Assembly: GCA_003149345.1 (NCBI GenBank)
Contig: QFWI01000016.1
Coordinates: 310,001 to 374,000, forward strand
Reading direction: 5' to 3'
Length of the DNA: 64,000 bases
Source: Vampirovibrio chlorellavorus
Lineage (GTDB): Bacteria; Cyanobacteriota; Vampirovibrionia; Vampirovibrionales; Vampirovibrionaceae
The translations under genes were made by a program, and so were the position numbers. The notes beneath the pieces are model-generated. The model saw nothing but the letters and a program-made list of their open reading frames with translations, was not told the origin of the DNA and did no database searches. The first letter of the stretch is position 1; every line of letters starts with the position of its first letter. Of this stretch, positions 35,801 to 42,705 are shown piece by piece.

Positions 35801-36152
35801 CGCAGAAGCCGCCGCAGAAGCCGCCGCCGCCGCAGGAGCCGTTGCCGCAACTGAAGCCGCTGCCGGAGCCGAAGCCGCTGCCGCAGTTGGTGCCACAGTA
35901 GTTGCTCAGATACAGCCCGTTGGATCTGGATCTCAAGAATCCATTTGGGACACGTTGGCAGACGGAGCACAAAGCGCTTGGGAGAATGCGATAGACGGAA
36001 TACAAAACGCTTGGGAGAAAGGAAAGCCCAAAGTAAAAAACTTATGGCAGAAATTCGTTGCACTTCTTCAAGAAACCGCGGTAGATCCTGCAGCGTTGGC
36101 ACAAGCAGCACAGGAGTTACAATCCGCGCATACACCTATGCCATTAATCTGA
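32856..36152 (+). CDS. Giant Ala/Pro-rich protein with a PRTase-like core
   Basis: A 1098-aa protein in five parts. (1) Residues 1-90: Lys/Glu/Ser/Pro repeats (KPKKEEAKAEE units). (2) 90-350: Ala/Pro-rich, with duplicated GEEE...APPTAP and APMQ(L/F)R pieces. (3) About 350-830: a folded region; LLVVLDDFAASGQS closely resembles the PRPP-binding loop of phosphoribosyltransferases (hydrophobic strand, two acidic residues, then a small-residue loop), preceded by a helix/strand YYAIPEAGKSYGLV and followed by HSIAFPYMSPDNNN. (4) A nine-fold EAAA helical stretch. (5) A Trp-rich amphipathic tail (WENAIDGIQNAWEKG). No signal peptide. The ATG at 32856 has GAGG five bases upstream. The PRTase call is pattern-based; the target is unknown. 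Confidence 0.55.
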   Translation: MTSISSGSPAAKPPSPTKKPDEKPKKEEAKAEEASSPSPSPSEKSKKEEAKAEESSSSPSPSPSEKPKKEEAKAEESSPSPSASPTPSGAAPASGSGQPKPPPAPNPTDLPQGALDSQTQFQVGQALKAKALAASQATAVEAPAPAGAAASAVEKPAPAANAPAITPAPGEEESAPPTAPTGEAAAATSVVEAPAGGPAPPLAPMQLRAGIAAPGEEEAPPPNAPAGATVAGAAPTDDAAPSYSPAPMQFRGVGWSRPSEDGLPPTRPPGSIPIDDAEVTVWDPNSGTVTQASGSAAADAPPPTTWTSETPVSAGPPSDPIDPVYQQQPAGAAAPATAAADQAAAATAAASGTSPSAPLTPEAVAAQMNEQLGAIQPSDVDAAVAQIKANNPQYSDAQIMEAMNQATQYGSYNQLNDLQQQLNEGGYQVLDTIDGQPMEGTIGSTLNYLKDKQQPGDTTMPSSGVTPEGAPNPFLAANGTKPAYVVDEPTLAAIQNSPETMAKIRSGEIKLIYPAGWEEGLTPFNANNAEDLVSKTEAILKNGGNPSYEMEAKVEALGLPMETITNPSLSSTPTSQTIADNLKPNAMSPQAMADLINKFPTPESQQAAMDILSKDARLFSPQNLSKAVAKQHQQILEHAASKGIKPEDIYYAIPEAGKSYGLVTQQYAAVNNIPPGQILQPGQLPPGENALLVVLDDFAASGQSVLGDVRGAYGQFSGEKVVSPILSTEEANNLLGDLRGYKYLPQEVKPSFLGSPEFKNMSPEKQALYKKVMGDLGYGGKGHSIAFPYMSPDNNNQLFASQIAKHYTLNGGGTKMFSYTYKHLFYGFPTVIREAPSSGIKPAQSSQPAAEPASPVAQANQPATDAPAPQADGAAQTSLPAVVAAGSAATAAAAFALQEALVGGASQETVMVNASELTQALLGDGATQEMVEEALIEIFGEEQAAAYGLLNAPPAEAAAEAAAEAAAEAAAEAAAEAAAEAAAEAAAEAAAAAGAVAATEAAAGAEAAAAVGATVVAQIQPVGSGSQESIWDTLADGAQSAWENAIDGIQNAWEKGKPKVKNLWQKFVALLQETAVDPAALAQAAQELQSAHTPMPLI
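32921..33092 (+). repeat. Three tandem 63-66-bp coding repeats
   Basis: Units begin at 32921, 32984 and 33050, each starting aaag(c/t)ccaaaaaagaggagg and encoding K-S/P-KKEEAKAEE followed by a Ser/Pro run. They differ by a few substitutions and one extra Ser codon pair. Confidence 0.75.
35721..35828 (+). repeat. Nine tandem 12-bp repeats encoding EAAA
   Basis: Nine GAA codons spaced exactly 12 bases apart (35721 to 35817), each followed by three Ala codons that vary between gcc, gct and gca. The protein product is a rigid alanine-rich helix of the kind used as a spacer between domains. Confidence 0.9.
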
Positions 36153-36465
36153 CACCCGATAACAGTCATCCTGTTCAGGGTTGAACGCCCCTAACCTTGA
36201 CTTTCGGCGGCCAACCTCATATCCAGGCGCACCCTTTCAAGAGCATCAACCTCCCTGATTCCGCATTTTTGGAAGATGCGAACTGGTCACCATTTTGTGC
36301 ACGCGATTGTCCGCACATAATACTGACCTGTCCCGGTGGCTTTTGTCGTTTTCGGGCGGATGTTGGGGTGCAAAACAAACACAGTCAACCCAAGACAGAT
36401 ACCTTCGTGGGAAGGATAAACAACCGCCCCCGATGAATAAACGCTTTTCTGGGCGATTCAAATTT
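36153..36465. other. Gene-free stretch
   Basis: No supported gene, RNA or repeat seen in about 310 bases between the giant protein and the tyrA remnant; small frames here lack SDs and family signal. Confidence 0.4.
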
Positions 36466-36657
36466 CTAGCGGTTGAGAGACGGGGCTTTAAACCCCACAA
36501 AATGGGCATGCATCTCATTGGCTCGCTGAAACCAGGCCGCTAACCCCTCTGAATCCTGATGGCGCAGCAAGGGCAACGCCTCATCCAAAGTGTCCCGCAG
36601 GCCCAGCAAAGCCCATTCCAGATTTTCAGCGTTCTGCAACAAAATATCGCCCCACAT
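36466..36657 (-). pseudogene. C-terminal remnant of prephenate dehydrogenase
   Basis: The 63-codon frame MWGDILLQNAENLEWALLGL... ending LAAWFQRANEMHAHF matches the helical C-terminal dimerisation segment of TyrA-type prephenate/arogenate dehydrogenases (the 'W-x-DI-x-x-xN-x-x-x-L' start and 'F-x-x-A-x-x-x-R/H' end). An in-frame stop lies two codons upstream, so the whole NAD-binding and catalytic part is missing, and the break is at about 36660. The open frame is otherwise undamaged, so the truncation may be recent or the fragment may simply be retained. It lies in a degraded accessory region. Confidence 0.6.
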
Positions 36658-36664
36658 TGTTTAG

Positions 36665-36910
36665 GAACTGACCGTCAGGGGGGGGGCAAAGGTTGCGGCT
36701 AAATACAACGATGATGCTCAGTCGCATCCAATGGTTGAAAAAGAGGGTGCGTATGGCGAAGACTCTGGGATGTATCTCGATTATGATCCTTTAATTCGGG
36801 ACTTGACCTTGCGGAATGGCCAATCGCCCAGTGCCGAACTCATGAAGGATATCCAGACTCTGATGGGTCTGAGGGTGAACCCGCAACTCCCCCTCTGGCC
36901 GGATGCCTGA
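36665..36910 (+). pseudogene. Orphan open frame, possible gene fragment
   Basis: An 82-codon open frame with no start codon until ATG 36731 (59 codons to the stop at 36908). The sequence AKVAAKYNDDAQSHP...DYDPLIRDLTLRNGQ reads like a genuine soluble protein fragment rather than noise and begins beside a nine-G run (36678-36686), exactly where the opposite-strand tyrA remnant is cut. It could be the 3' end of another truncated gene. No family is recognised. Confidence 0.3.
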
Positions 36911-36967
36911 TGGGCCAGTCTAGCAATCGCAGGGGGCTCACTCGGGCAAACAGGGCTTCTTTAGTGG

Positions 36968-37960
36968 TTAGGACTTGGTACGAAAAAAATCGGAAAATGC
37001 CTTTGCCAGACATCTGATATAGTCGCAAAATGCCTGCCAGGCTTTCTTTAAAATATTCTGAGACGCTTTTTTTGATTCTTTTTGGACTGACAAATTTTCT
37101 ACCGAAAGCTTTTTCTCTGGTTTTTCAATCCGAGTCGCGACCTCAGCCTGATGTCGTTCAATTTCTATTTCAGTTGGTTTCTGGCTTTCAGACGATGATA
37201 TTTTATCCATTAAATATCTTTTATGTTCAGACAAAAACGCTTGTTTTAATGCCATTTTGTCTGGCTTGGTTTTGCCTGTATTAATAAGATACTGGACAAT
37301 ATCCAGTTTGGGATTCCCACGTTGGGCTAGATATTCCAGCGGGGTCTTTCCAGAACTATCTTTGACATGAACGTCGGCGCCACTCTCGACCAATATTTTA
37401 ACAATGGGTAAAGAAGCCGCATCCCAGATAATATGATCTGAGGGATAAAAATGCTCATGCAGCGCCGTCCTTCCATACTGGTCTACGGCATTCACATCCA
37501 CCCCTTTATCAATTAAGAACTGGGCAACTCTGGGGTCTGGGCTTGTTTTGTACATCAGACGGTGTAAAGGCGTCCACTTGGTGTCATTCTCTCTTGCGTT
37601 GATATCCAACCCACGTTCCAATAAGATTTCCAGGCATCGTCTGGTGTTCTGGTAGTTTGTTTGGGTGCTATAATCCACGACCCGATGAAGCCCATTCATT
37701 TCATTATAAACGCTTCTATCCAGGCCAAAAAGTCTGGAAAAGATGGTTTGCCCCAAGCAAAGCTCTTGATGTTTCTCATTAATATCCGCGCCCTCTTGCA
37801 AAGCTTTGGTCAATTGGGCGGGGTCATTCGTTTCAATAGCCTTGATCAGTGAAGGCTTCCCTGAAAAATAGAGAGGGTGACGATCATCGCGAACAAGTGG
37901 CAGAGCGTTTTGTCTTAAACCCGGCTGATTTAATTGTGAAGAAGGCGTTGTCAGTTTCAA
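36968..37960 (-). CDS. Ankyrin-repeat protein
   Basis: A 330-aa protein with about five ankyrin repeats between residues 35 and 225. Clear repeat pieces are LTKALQEGADINEK, CLEILLERGLDINAREND, TPLHRLMYKT...VAQFLIDKGVDVNAVDQYGRTALHEH, VKILVESGADVHVKDSSGKTPLEYLA. The C-terminal 100 residues are Lys/Glu-rich and end in a Trp/Phe/Arg amphipathic tail. The TTG at 37960 is supported by AAGGAG seven bases upstream. No signal peptide. Bacterial ankyrin proteins often bind host or self proteins; here the partner is unknown. It sits next to the giant PRTase-like protein. Confidence 0.85.
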   Translation of the reverse strand: MKLTTPSSQLNQPGLRQNALPLVRDDRHPLYFSGKPSLIKAIETNDPAQLTKALQEGADINEKHQELCLGQTIFSRLFGLDRSVYNEMNGLHRVVDYSTQTNYQNTRRCLEILLERGLDINARENDTKWTPLHRLMYKTSPDPRVAQFLIDKGVDVNAVDQYGRTALHEHFYPSDHIIWDAASLPIVKILVESGADVHVKDSSGKTPLEYLAQRGNPKLDIVQYLINTGKTKPDKMALKQAFLSEHKRYLMDKISSSESQKPTEIEIERHQAEVATRIEKPEKKLSVENLSVQKESKKASQNILKKAWQAFCDYIRCLAKAFSDFFRTKS

Positions 37961-38241
37961 GGGCTTGCTCCTTGCTCAACCTATAAAAGCGATTCCTGGA
38001 TATTCAAAAACCAGGAATAATTAAAACATGCTAGCCCAAAACTTAAGCCAATACGTTAACTTCGGTTGAGATTTTCCGGTTCTGAGGGGCTGAATAAATC
38101 GGCACTATAAAAAGAGCTACGAATTCAAATCAATACTCAATAAACTACACAGGTAACGGATTAGTCCCTGCCCCTGCCGGTGGCAAGTGATACATTGTGG
38201 ATTTCTTGAATCAGGCGAAGTGAAAGTGGGAAGCCTCCCGG

Positions 38242-38721
38242 ATGCGCCTTAAGCCATACTCCATGGCGGCCATCCAGTTCAAAATCCTGAAAGTCAAAAA
38301 TCGACGGCCCGATCTAGGCTTGGTGGTGGTGGATCGCATTGGCCGGATTGCCTCAGAGCCCAACAGCAAATAACAAAACCGGGCCTATGAGATTCAGGTC
38401 ATCGCCAGCCGTTTAAAGACCCTAGCCAAGACCATTCAGACCCCAATCATCCAGCTTGCCCAAATGAACCGAGCGGTAGATGCCAGGCAGGACAAGAAGC
38501 CCCTGCTCTCAGACCTCCGGGATTCTTGCAGCATCGAAATGGACTATGACATTGTGCTTTTCACTAATATTGAACGCTTGGAAGATCGCAAGCCAACCGG
38601 CGTGGCATCCCTGACTATCGCTAAGCAGCGGGATGGCGTCCAGATGGAGATCCCCCTTCTTTTTGTGCCTCATTTGACAAGGTTTAGGGAAAACTCATGC
38701 CCTGAAAAATATTTAGGTTGA
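38242..38721 (+). pseudogene. Remnant of a DnaB-type replicative helicase
   Basis: A single frame carries the C-terminal RecA-like domain of DnaB: LGLVVVDRIGRI (Walker B region), then VIASRLKTLAKTIQTPIIQLAQMNRAVDARQD, DLRDSCSIEMDYDIVLFTNIE (the usual 'LRESGSIEQDADIV') and IAKQRDGVQMEIPLLFVP, ending in LTRF. An in-frame TAA at 38371-38373 interrupts it, the N-terminal half is absent, and the segment after DIVLF is shortened compared with DnaB. It is a dead gene fragment, probably of phage or element origin. Confidence 0.8.
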
Positions 38722-38791
38722 TTAAATTTAGACGCAATTCATGCTGCTATGAGGTTTTCATGGGTTAAATACTTTTAAAAGGAATTAAATT

Positions 38792-39943
38792 TTGGCAAAT
38801 TCATTCGTGTTTATAGTAGATATGGAAACATATAAAACCCACATCAAATATGGGTTTTGCGCCACTGGTAAATCAAAAAAACCAATTGAAAACTATAAAA
38901 CCTTTATGGATGAGAAAATTCAGGCAGAATATCATGATATTCTTGCAGACCTGCTAAATGTTCAGATTGGCGATCAGATATTTTTCTACATTACCAAAGA
39001 AGGTTTTAAGGATGTTTACGAAGTCACCGAGAAGCTCTTTTTTGATTCGACAGAAGTTGAAAATCTTCCAGCCAGTAGACCTTTTAGAATATTAATTCGG
39101 CCAAAGTACCAGTTTGAAAAAGCAGTACCTGAAGACAGTTTATTTCTCAGTGAAAAAAGACGCTCCAAGTTTTGGCTGCTTTATTTTAATAAAGCACGTG
39201 GTAAAGCCAGGGGATGTACTCCCCTTGATCCTGATGCAAGTCAAGAACTATTAGAGCTGCTGATCAAGTACAATGCTTGCGAGTACAGCAGCGCTACCCA
39301 AGTTCCAGAGCGTTATCCAGGCATCAAGAGAGAAATTAAGGAACTGAAGATTAAAACAAGGTTTGAGCAACCATTTTCTAGGGAAGATTCCTTGTTGGCA
39401 ATGATATTGCGAGCTTATCAGACAAAAAGTGCTACATTTTCCAGCATTTTCGGAGGTTTTGACCGCTTAGAGTGGATAGGCAGTAAAATCCCTTATGACA
39501 TTACCGGTAAGAATATTGATCTTTTACTCTATCATCGCGTAAAGACACCAGACGAGCAGTTTAATCCACGTTACAAATATTCAGTTGTTGAGCTTAAAAG
39601 AGAAACAGGCGATCTCTCCGCACTTTATCAAGTGCTGAATTATAGTCAAGCAGTAGGAAACAACTTGGCCGAAGGTGATTTTCATTTAGTTCAACCAATT
39701 CTTATTGCCCATGATTTCACTGATGATGTTCTTAAAGCGGTGGAGCTGGGCTTCTCAAACCATAAAAAACCAATTCTTGTTTCATATCGTTATGTCCAAG
39801 ATGAAGGACTCACACTGGAAATTATTAATAAACACGATAATGACAGTCCAAGCCCAACAAAACCCATTAGGCGCAATAAGAGGGTTCAGCAATCTGAAAC
39901 GCATTATATTGAACCTCTGGTTGCAAAAGGAAAAATCTGCTAA
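38792..39943 (+). CDS. Predicted EVE/PUA-like plus PD-(D/E)XK nuclease
   Basis: A 383-aa protein in AT-rich DNA. Residues 1-125 (SFVFIVDMETYKT, VQIGDQIFFYITKEGFKDVYEVTEKLFF, RPFRILIRPKYQF) follow the strand order of the EVE/YTH-like PUA fold that reads modified bases. Residues 225-330 contain NIDLLLYHR ... YSVVELKRETGDLSALYQVLNY, the D-x(n)-(E/D)-x-K core of PD-(D/E)XK nucleases (D about 249, E272/K274). The pairing recalls modification-dependent restriction enzymes. A TTG start is supported by AAAAGGAATT seven bases upstream. No methylase lies beside it. It is the only intact cargo between the DnaB and integrase remnants. Confidence 0.55.
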   Translation: MANSFVFIVDMETYKTHIKYGFCATGKSKKPIENYKTFMDEKIQAEYHDILADLLNVQIGDQIFFYITKEGFKDVYEVTEKLFFDSTEVENLPASRPFRILIRPKYQFEKAVPEDSLFLSEKRRSKFWLLYFNKARGKARGCTPLDPDASQELLELLIKYNACEYSSATQVPERYPGIKREIKELKIKTRFEQPFSREDSLLAMILRAYQTKSATFSSIFGGFDRLEWIGSKIPYDITGKNIDLLLYHRVKTPDEQFNPRYKYSVVELKRETGDLSALYQVLNYSQAVGNNLAEGDFHLVQPILIAHDFTDDVLKAVELGFSNHKKPILVSYRYVQDEGLTLEIINKHDNDSPSPTKPIRRNKRVQQSETHYIEPLVAKGKIC

Positions 39944-40229
39944 TCCCACCGTCTCATAACCTCCATAACCTCCTGCTCTTTCGTTTGGCAGTAGCTCATG
40001 GTCGTTTTGATATCAGAATGTCCGCAAGCCCTCTGGAGCATTTGTAGCGGCCTTCTCTTGTTGGCATTAATGGTCACAAACGCCCGGCGCGGTGCATGAG
40101 GTGAAACGGTTACACCAGCTAACACCCCAGCCGTTGTAATCGCTGGTAAAGCACGTTTGGATCGTCAGCCTCACACACAAAAACAGCCCCAGAATCAAGT
40201 TCTGAAGCCGGTTTAAGCTTTAAAAAAGT
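39940..40229 (-). pseudogene. Frameshifted C-terminal remnant of a tyrosine integrase
   Basis: The frame to 40125 reads LAGVTVSPHAPRRAFVTINANKRR ... QRACGHSDIKTTMSYC, which holds the His-x-x-Arg and Gly-His-...-Tyr parts of the tyrosine-recombinase active site (HAPRR, GHSDIKTT, nucleophile Y). The preceding part continues in the +1 frame back to the tRNA (EADDPNVLYQRLQRLG), and one base missing from the four-G/C run at 40125-40128 separates the two. The N-terminus is absent where the fragment meets the tRNA 3' end. Confidence 0.75.
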
Positions 40230-40305
40230 GGCGCGCTCGGAGAGATTCGAACTCCCGACCTCATGGTTCGTAGCCATGCACTCTATCCAACTGAGCTACG
40301 AGCGC
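40230..40305 (-). tRNA. tRNA-Arg(ACG)
   Basis: A 76-nt cloverleaf on the minus strand including an encoded CCA (40230-40232). Acceptor GCGCTCG/CGAGCGC, D-stem GCTC, anticodon stem CATGG/CCATG with loop CTACGAA (anticodon ACG, read as ICG after deamination), T-loop TTCGAAT and discriminator G. The gene ends where the integrase remnant begins, so it is a likely att site. Confidence 0.95.
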
Positions 40306-40510
40306 ACACGATGATGATCAGACCTATATATTGAAAGAAACATACCGGAAACGCAAGCCCTTCCTCTCACAATGTTTCAATTGTCGGCAGAAATCTTTTG
40401 AAACCCGGCCGGTCACCAGCCTCCCTTCACCCTACCCAAGATGAAACAATTCTTCAAAAAACGCTACAATAACAACAGGGCCGCCGTCCAGGCCCTGGAG
40501 TCATGCCCTC

Positions 40511-41863
40511 ATGAGCGAATCCCTGATCCCCGACGATACCCTACAGGACACCCGTACCCGCGTTCGGGAAATCCTGTACAGCACGGATCTCTACAAGTAC
40601 AAAGGCCGGGTCTCCCGATTGCAAGGCCTGACGGTGGAAGCCCAGCTTCCCAAGCTGAAAATTGGCGACCTGTGCTTTATTGAAGGCGTGGACGGGGATG
40701 CCAAGGCCGCCGAAGTGGTGGCATTCAAGGGCGATACCGCCCAAATGCTGCTACTCTACGACGGCACCGGCATCTCCCAGGGCAGTTGGGTGACCACCAC
40801 CAATGCGCCCATCACCGTCCCGGTCGGAGACTTCCTGATGGGGCGCCTGATTTCTCCCCTGGGGGAGCCCATGGACGGCATGCCGCTGGACACCAGCAAG
40901 GCTCAGTTTGTCAGTATTGAGGCTCCACCGCCGGATCCCTTGCATCGTCCCATCATCAAAAACACCTTTTTCACCGGAGTGCGGGCCGTGGACAGTCTGT
41001 TGACCATGGGAGCCGGGCAGCGTATGGGCCTGTTCGCCGGTTCCGGGGTGGGGAAATCCACCATGTTGGGCATGATTGCCCGAAACTCGGAAGCGGATGT
41101 CAACGTGGTGGCCCTCATCGGTGAGCGAGGCCGGGAAGTCAAGGAGTTCATGGAAAACAGCCTGGGGGAAGAGGGCATGGCCCGCTCCGTGCTGGTCTGT
41201 GCCACGGGGGATCAACCGCCCCTATTGCGGATGAAATGCCTGCAAACCGCCACCGCCGTTGCCGAATACTTCCGGGATCAGGGTAAAAAAGTCTTTCTGA
41301 TGACTGATACCGTGACCCGGTGTGCCATGTCCGGTCGGGAAGTGGGTTTGGCCATTGGCGAACCCCCCACCATGAAGGGCTACCCACCCTCCATCTTTTC
41401 CTGGTTGCAAAAGGTGCTGGAGCGCACCGGCATTACCGAAAAAGGCTCTATTACCGCCCTGTATACGGTTCTGATGGAGGGCGATGACATCAATGACCCG
41501 GTGGTGGACACCGTTCGGGGGATTATTGACGGCCACATCTTCCTCTCCCGGAAGATTGCCGCCCAGAACCGTTACCCGGCCATTGATATCCTGGGCAGCG
41601 TTAGCCGTCTGTTCACCGAGATTTGCGACGAGGAGCATATGCGTGCCGCCGGTAAAATGCGGGAGCTGATGGCCGTCTATCAGGATGCCCGTGACCTGAT
41701 TGACGTGGGCGCTTATGAGCATGGTTCCAACCCCAAAATCGACGTGGCCATCCGCATGATGCCCGAAATTGACAATTTCCTGCGCCAGCGAATTAGCGAT
41801 GACGTGAGCATGGAGTCTACCCTCAGCCAGTTAAAGGCCATGATGTCGGATGTACAAATTTAA
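40511..41863 (+). CDS. fliI: FliI/YscN-type flagellar export ATPase
   Basis: A 450-aa F1-like ATPase that powers flagellar (or type III) protein export. Walker A GLFAGSGVGKST (about residues 178-189), the Walker B region VFLMTDTVTRCAM, and the family's PALDILGS-like PAIDILGSVSRL and DARDLIDVGAY are present. Over 450 residues there is no frameshift and the N-terminal barrel is complete. No other flagellar or type III gene is adjacent in the window, so flagellar FliI is preferred but YscN-type is not excluded. It converges on coaX with four bases between stops. Confidence 0.85.
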   Translation: MSESLIPDDTLQDTRTRVREILYSTDLYKYKGRVSRLQGLTVEAQLPKLKIGDLCFIEGVDGDAKAAEVVAFKGDTAQMLLLYDGTGISQGSWVTTTNAPITVPVGDFLMGRLISPLGEPMDGMPLDTSKAQFVSIEAPPPDPLHRPIIKNTFFTGVRAVDSLLTMGAGQRMGLFAGSGVGKSTMLGMIARNSEADVNVVALIGERGREVKEFMENSLGEEGMARSVLVCATGDQPPLLRMKCLQTATAVAEYFRDQGKKVFLMTDTVTRCAMSGREVGLAIGEPPTMKGYPPSIFSWLQKVLERTGITEKGSITALYTVLMEGDDINDPVVDTVRGIIDGHIFLSRKIAAQNRYPAIDILGSVSRLFTEICDEEHMRAAGKMRELMAVYQDARDLIDVGAYEHGSNPKIDVAIRMMPEIDNFLRQRISDDVSMESTLSQLKAMMSDVQI

Positions 41864-41867
41864 TCAG

Positions 41868-42680
41868 TTAGTGGGCTGGAGAGACGGTTAGCCGGTTATA
41901 GTCATACAATAAGGCTAAGCCCTTCAGGGTCAGGGCCGGATCCGTTTGCTGAAACCGGTTTTCCAAGCCGCATACCCGTAGCACCACTTCTGCCAAACCG
42001 CCGGTGGCCAGGACTAAAAATTCAGTCGTATCCAGGGCCTCAATGGCTTCTTTCAGCAATTCCTTGATCAAGCCCCGATAGCCGATGCCCAAGCCCGCTT
42101 CCAGGCAGGCGATGGTGTTTTGCCCCATGCTAATCTCTTCGGCTCGCTTGCCGGTGATGTCCACCCAGGGCAATTTGGCCGTTTTCTCCGGTAAGCAGGC
42201 CGAAAAAGTATTCAATCCCGGTGCAATGGCCCCGCCCCAGTAAACCCCGCTGGCACTAACCAGGTCAAACGTAGTGGCTGTGCCGAAATCGACGATGATT
42301 AAATCCGTATTGGGGTACAACAATCGGGCGCTGCAAGCGTTGACCAGGCGATCCATGCCCAACTGTCGCAAGGGATAGTTGCTAAAGTCCAGGGGCAGTT
42401 GAATGCGAGCCGGATCCACGGCAAAAATGCGGTGATCCGGCAAGTTGTAGCAATATTGAATGGTCTTGCGGAAAACGATCTCAATATCCGGCACTACGCT
42501 GGTGTAGGCCAGGGCTCCGAATTGAAGGCCCGTGCGTGCCAAGCTGTCGCGCAGCATGGCGCTAAATTTTTCCGGGTGCGTGCGGGTGCCCGTGGCCCGC
42601 CACTGTTCCGTTAGCTGTCCATCCCGAAAAATTCCAAACTTGATATCCGTATTGCCAATATCAACGGCCAGCAAATTCAT
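41868..42680 (-). CDS. coaX: Type III pantothenate kinase CoaX
   Basis: A 270-aa enzyme that phosphorylates pantothenate, the first step to CoA, without the K+-independent feedback of type I kinases. The ASKHA-fold motifs are clear: LLAVDIGNTDIKFGIF (residues 2-17), GMDRLVNACSARLL, VDFGTATTFDLV and GGAIAPGLNTF. The ATG at 42680 was used because it begins the phosphate-1 motif; the upstream in-frame ATG adds 13 residues of no family value. The SRPBCC gene lies 25 bases upstream on the same strand. Confidence 0.95.
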   Translation of the reverse strand: MNLLAVDIGNTDIKFGIFRDGQLTEQWRATGTRTHPEKFSAMLRDSLARTGLQFGALAYTSVVPDIEIVFRKTIQYCYNLPDHRIFAVDPARIQLPLDFSNYPLRQLGMDRLVNACSARLLYPNTDLIIVDFGTATTFDLVSASGVYWGGAIAPGLNTFSACLPEKTAKLPWVDITGKRAEEISMGQNTIACLEAGLGIGYRGLIKELLKEAIEALDTTEFLVLATGGLAEVVLRVCGLENRFQQTDPALTLKGLALLYDYNRLTVSPAH

Positions 42681-42705
42681 AGTAGCGGCATGATAGCCCG
42701 AATTA

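Noticed and set aside
35721..35828. CRISPR-like array
   Set aside because: The 12-bp periodic units are coding EAAA repeats without spacers.
36000..40230. Direct repeat of the tRNA-Arg 3' end as a second att site
   Set aside because: No second copy of the T-arm/acceptor sequence was seen by eye in this span; the far end of the element is therefore not defined.
40511..41863. Type III secretion ATPase as the primary call
   Set aside because: No secretion-system partners are visible and chemotaxis genes in the same window favour the flagellar reading, though not decisively.
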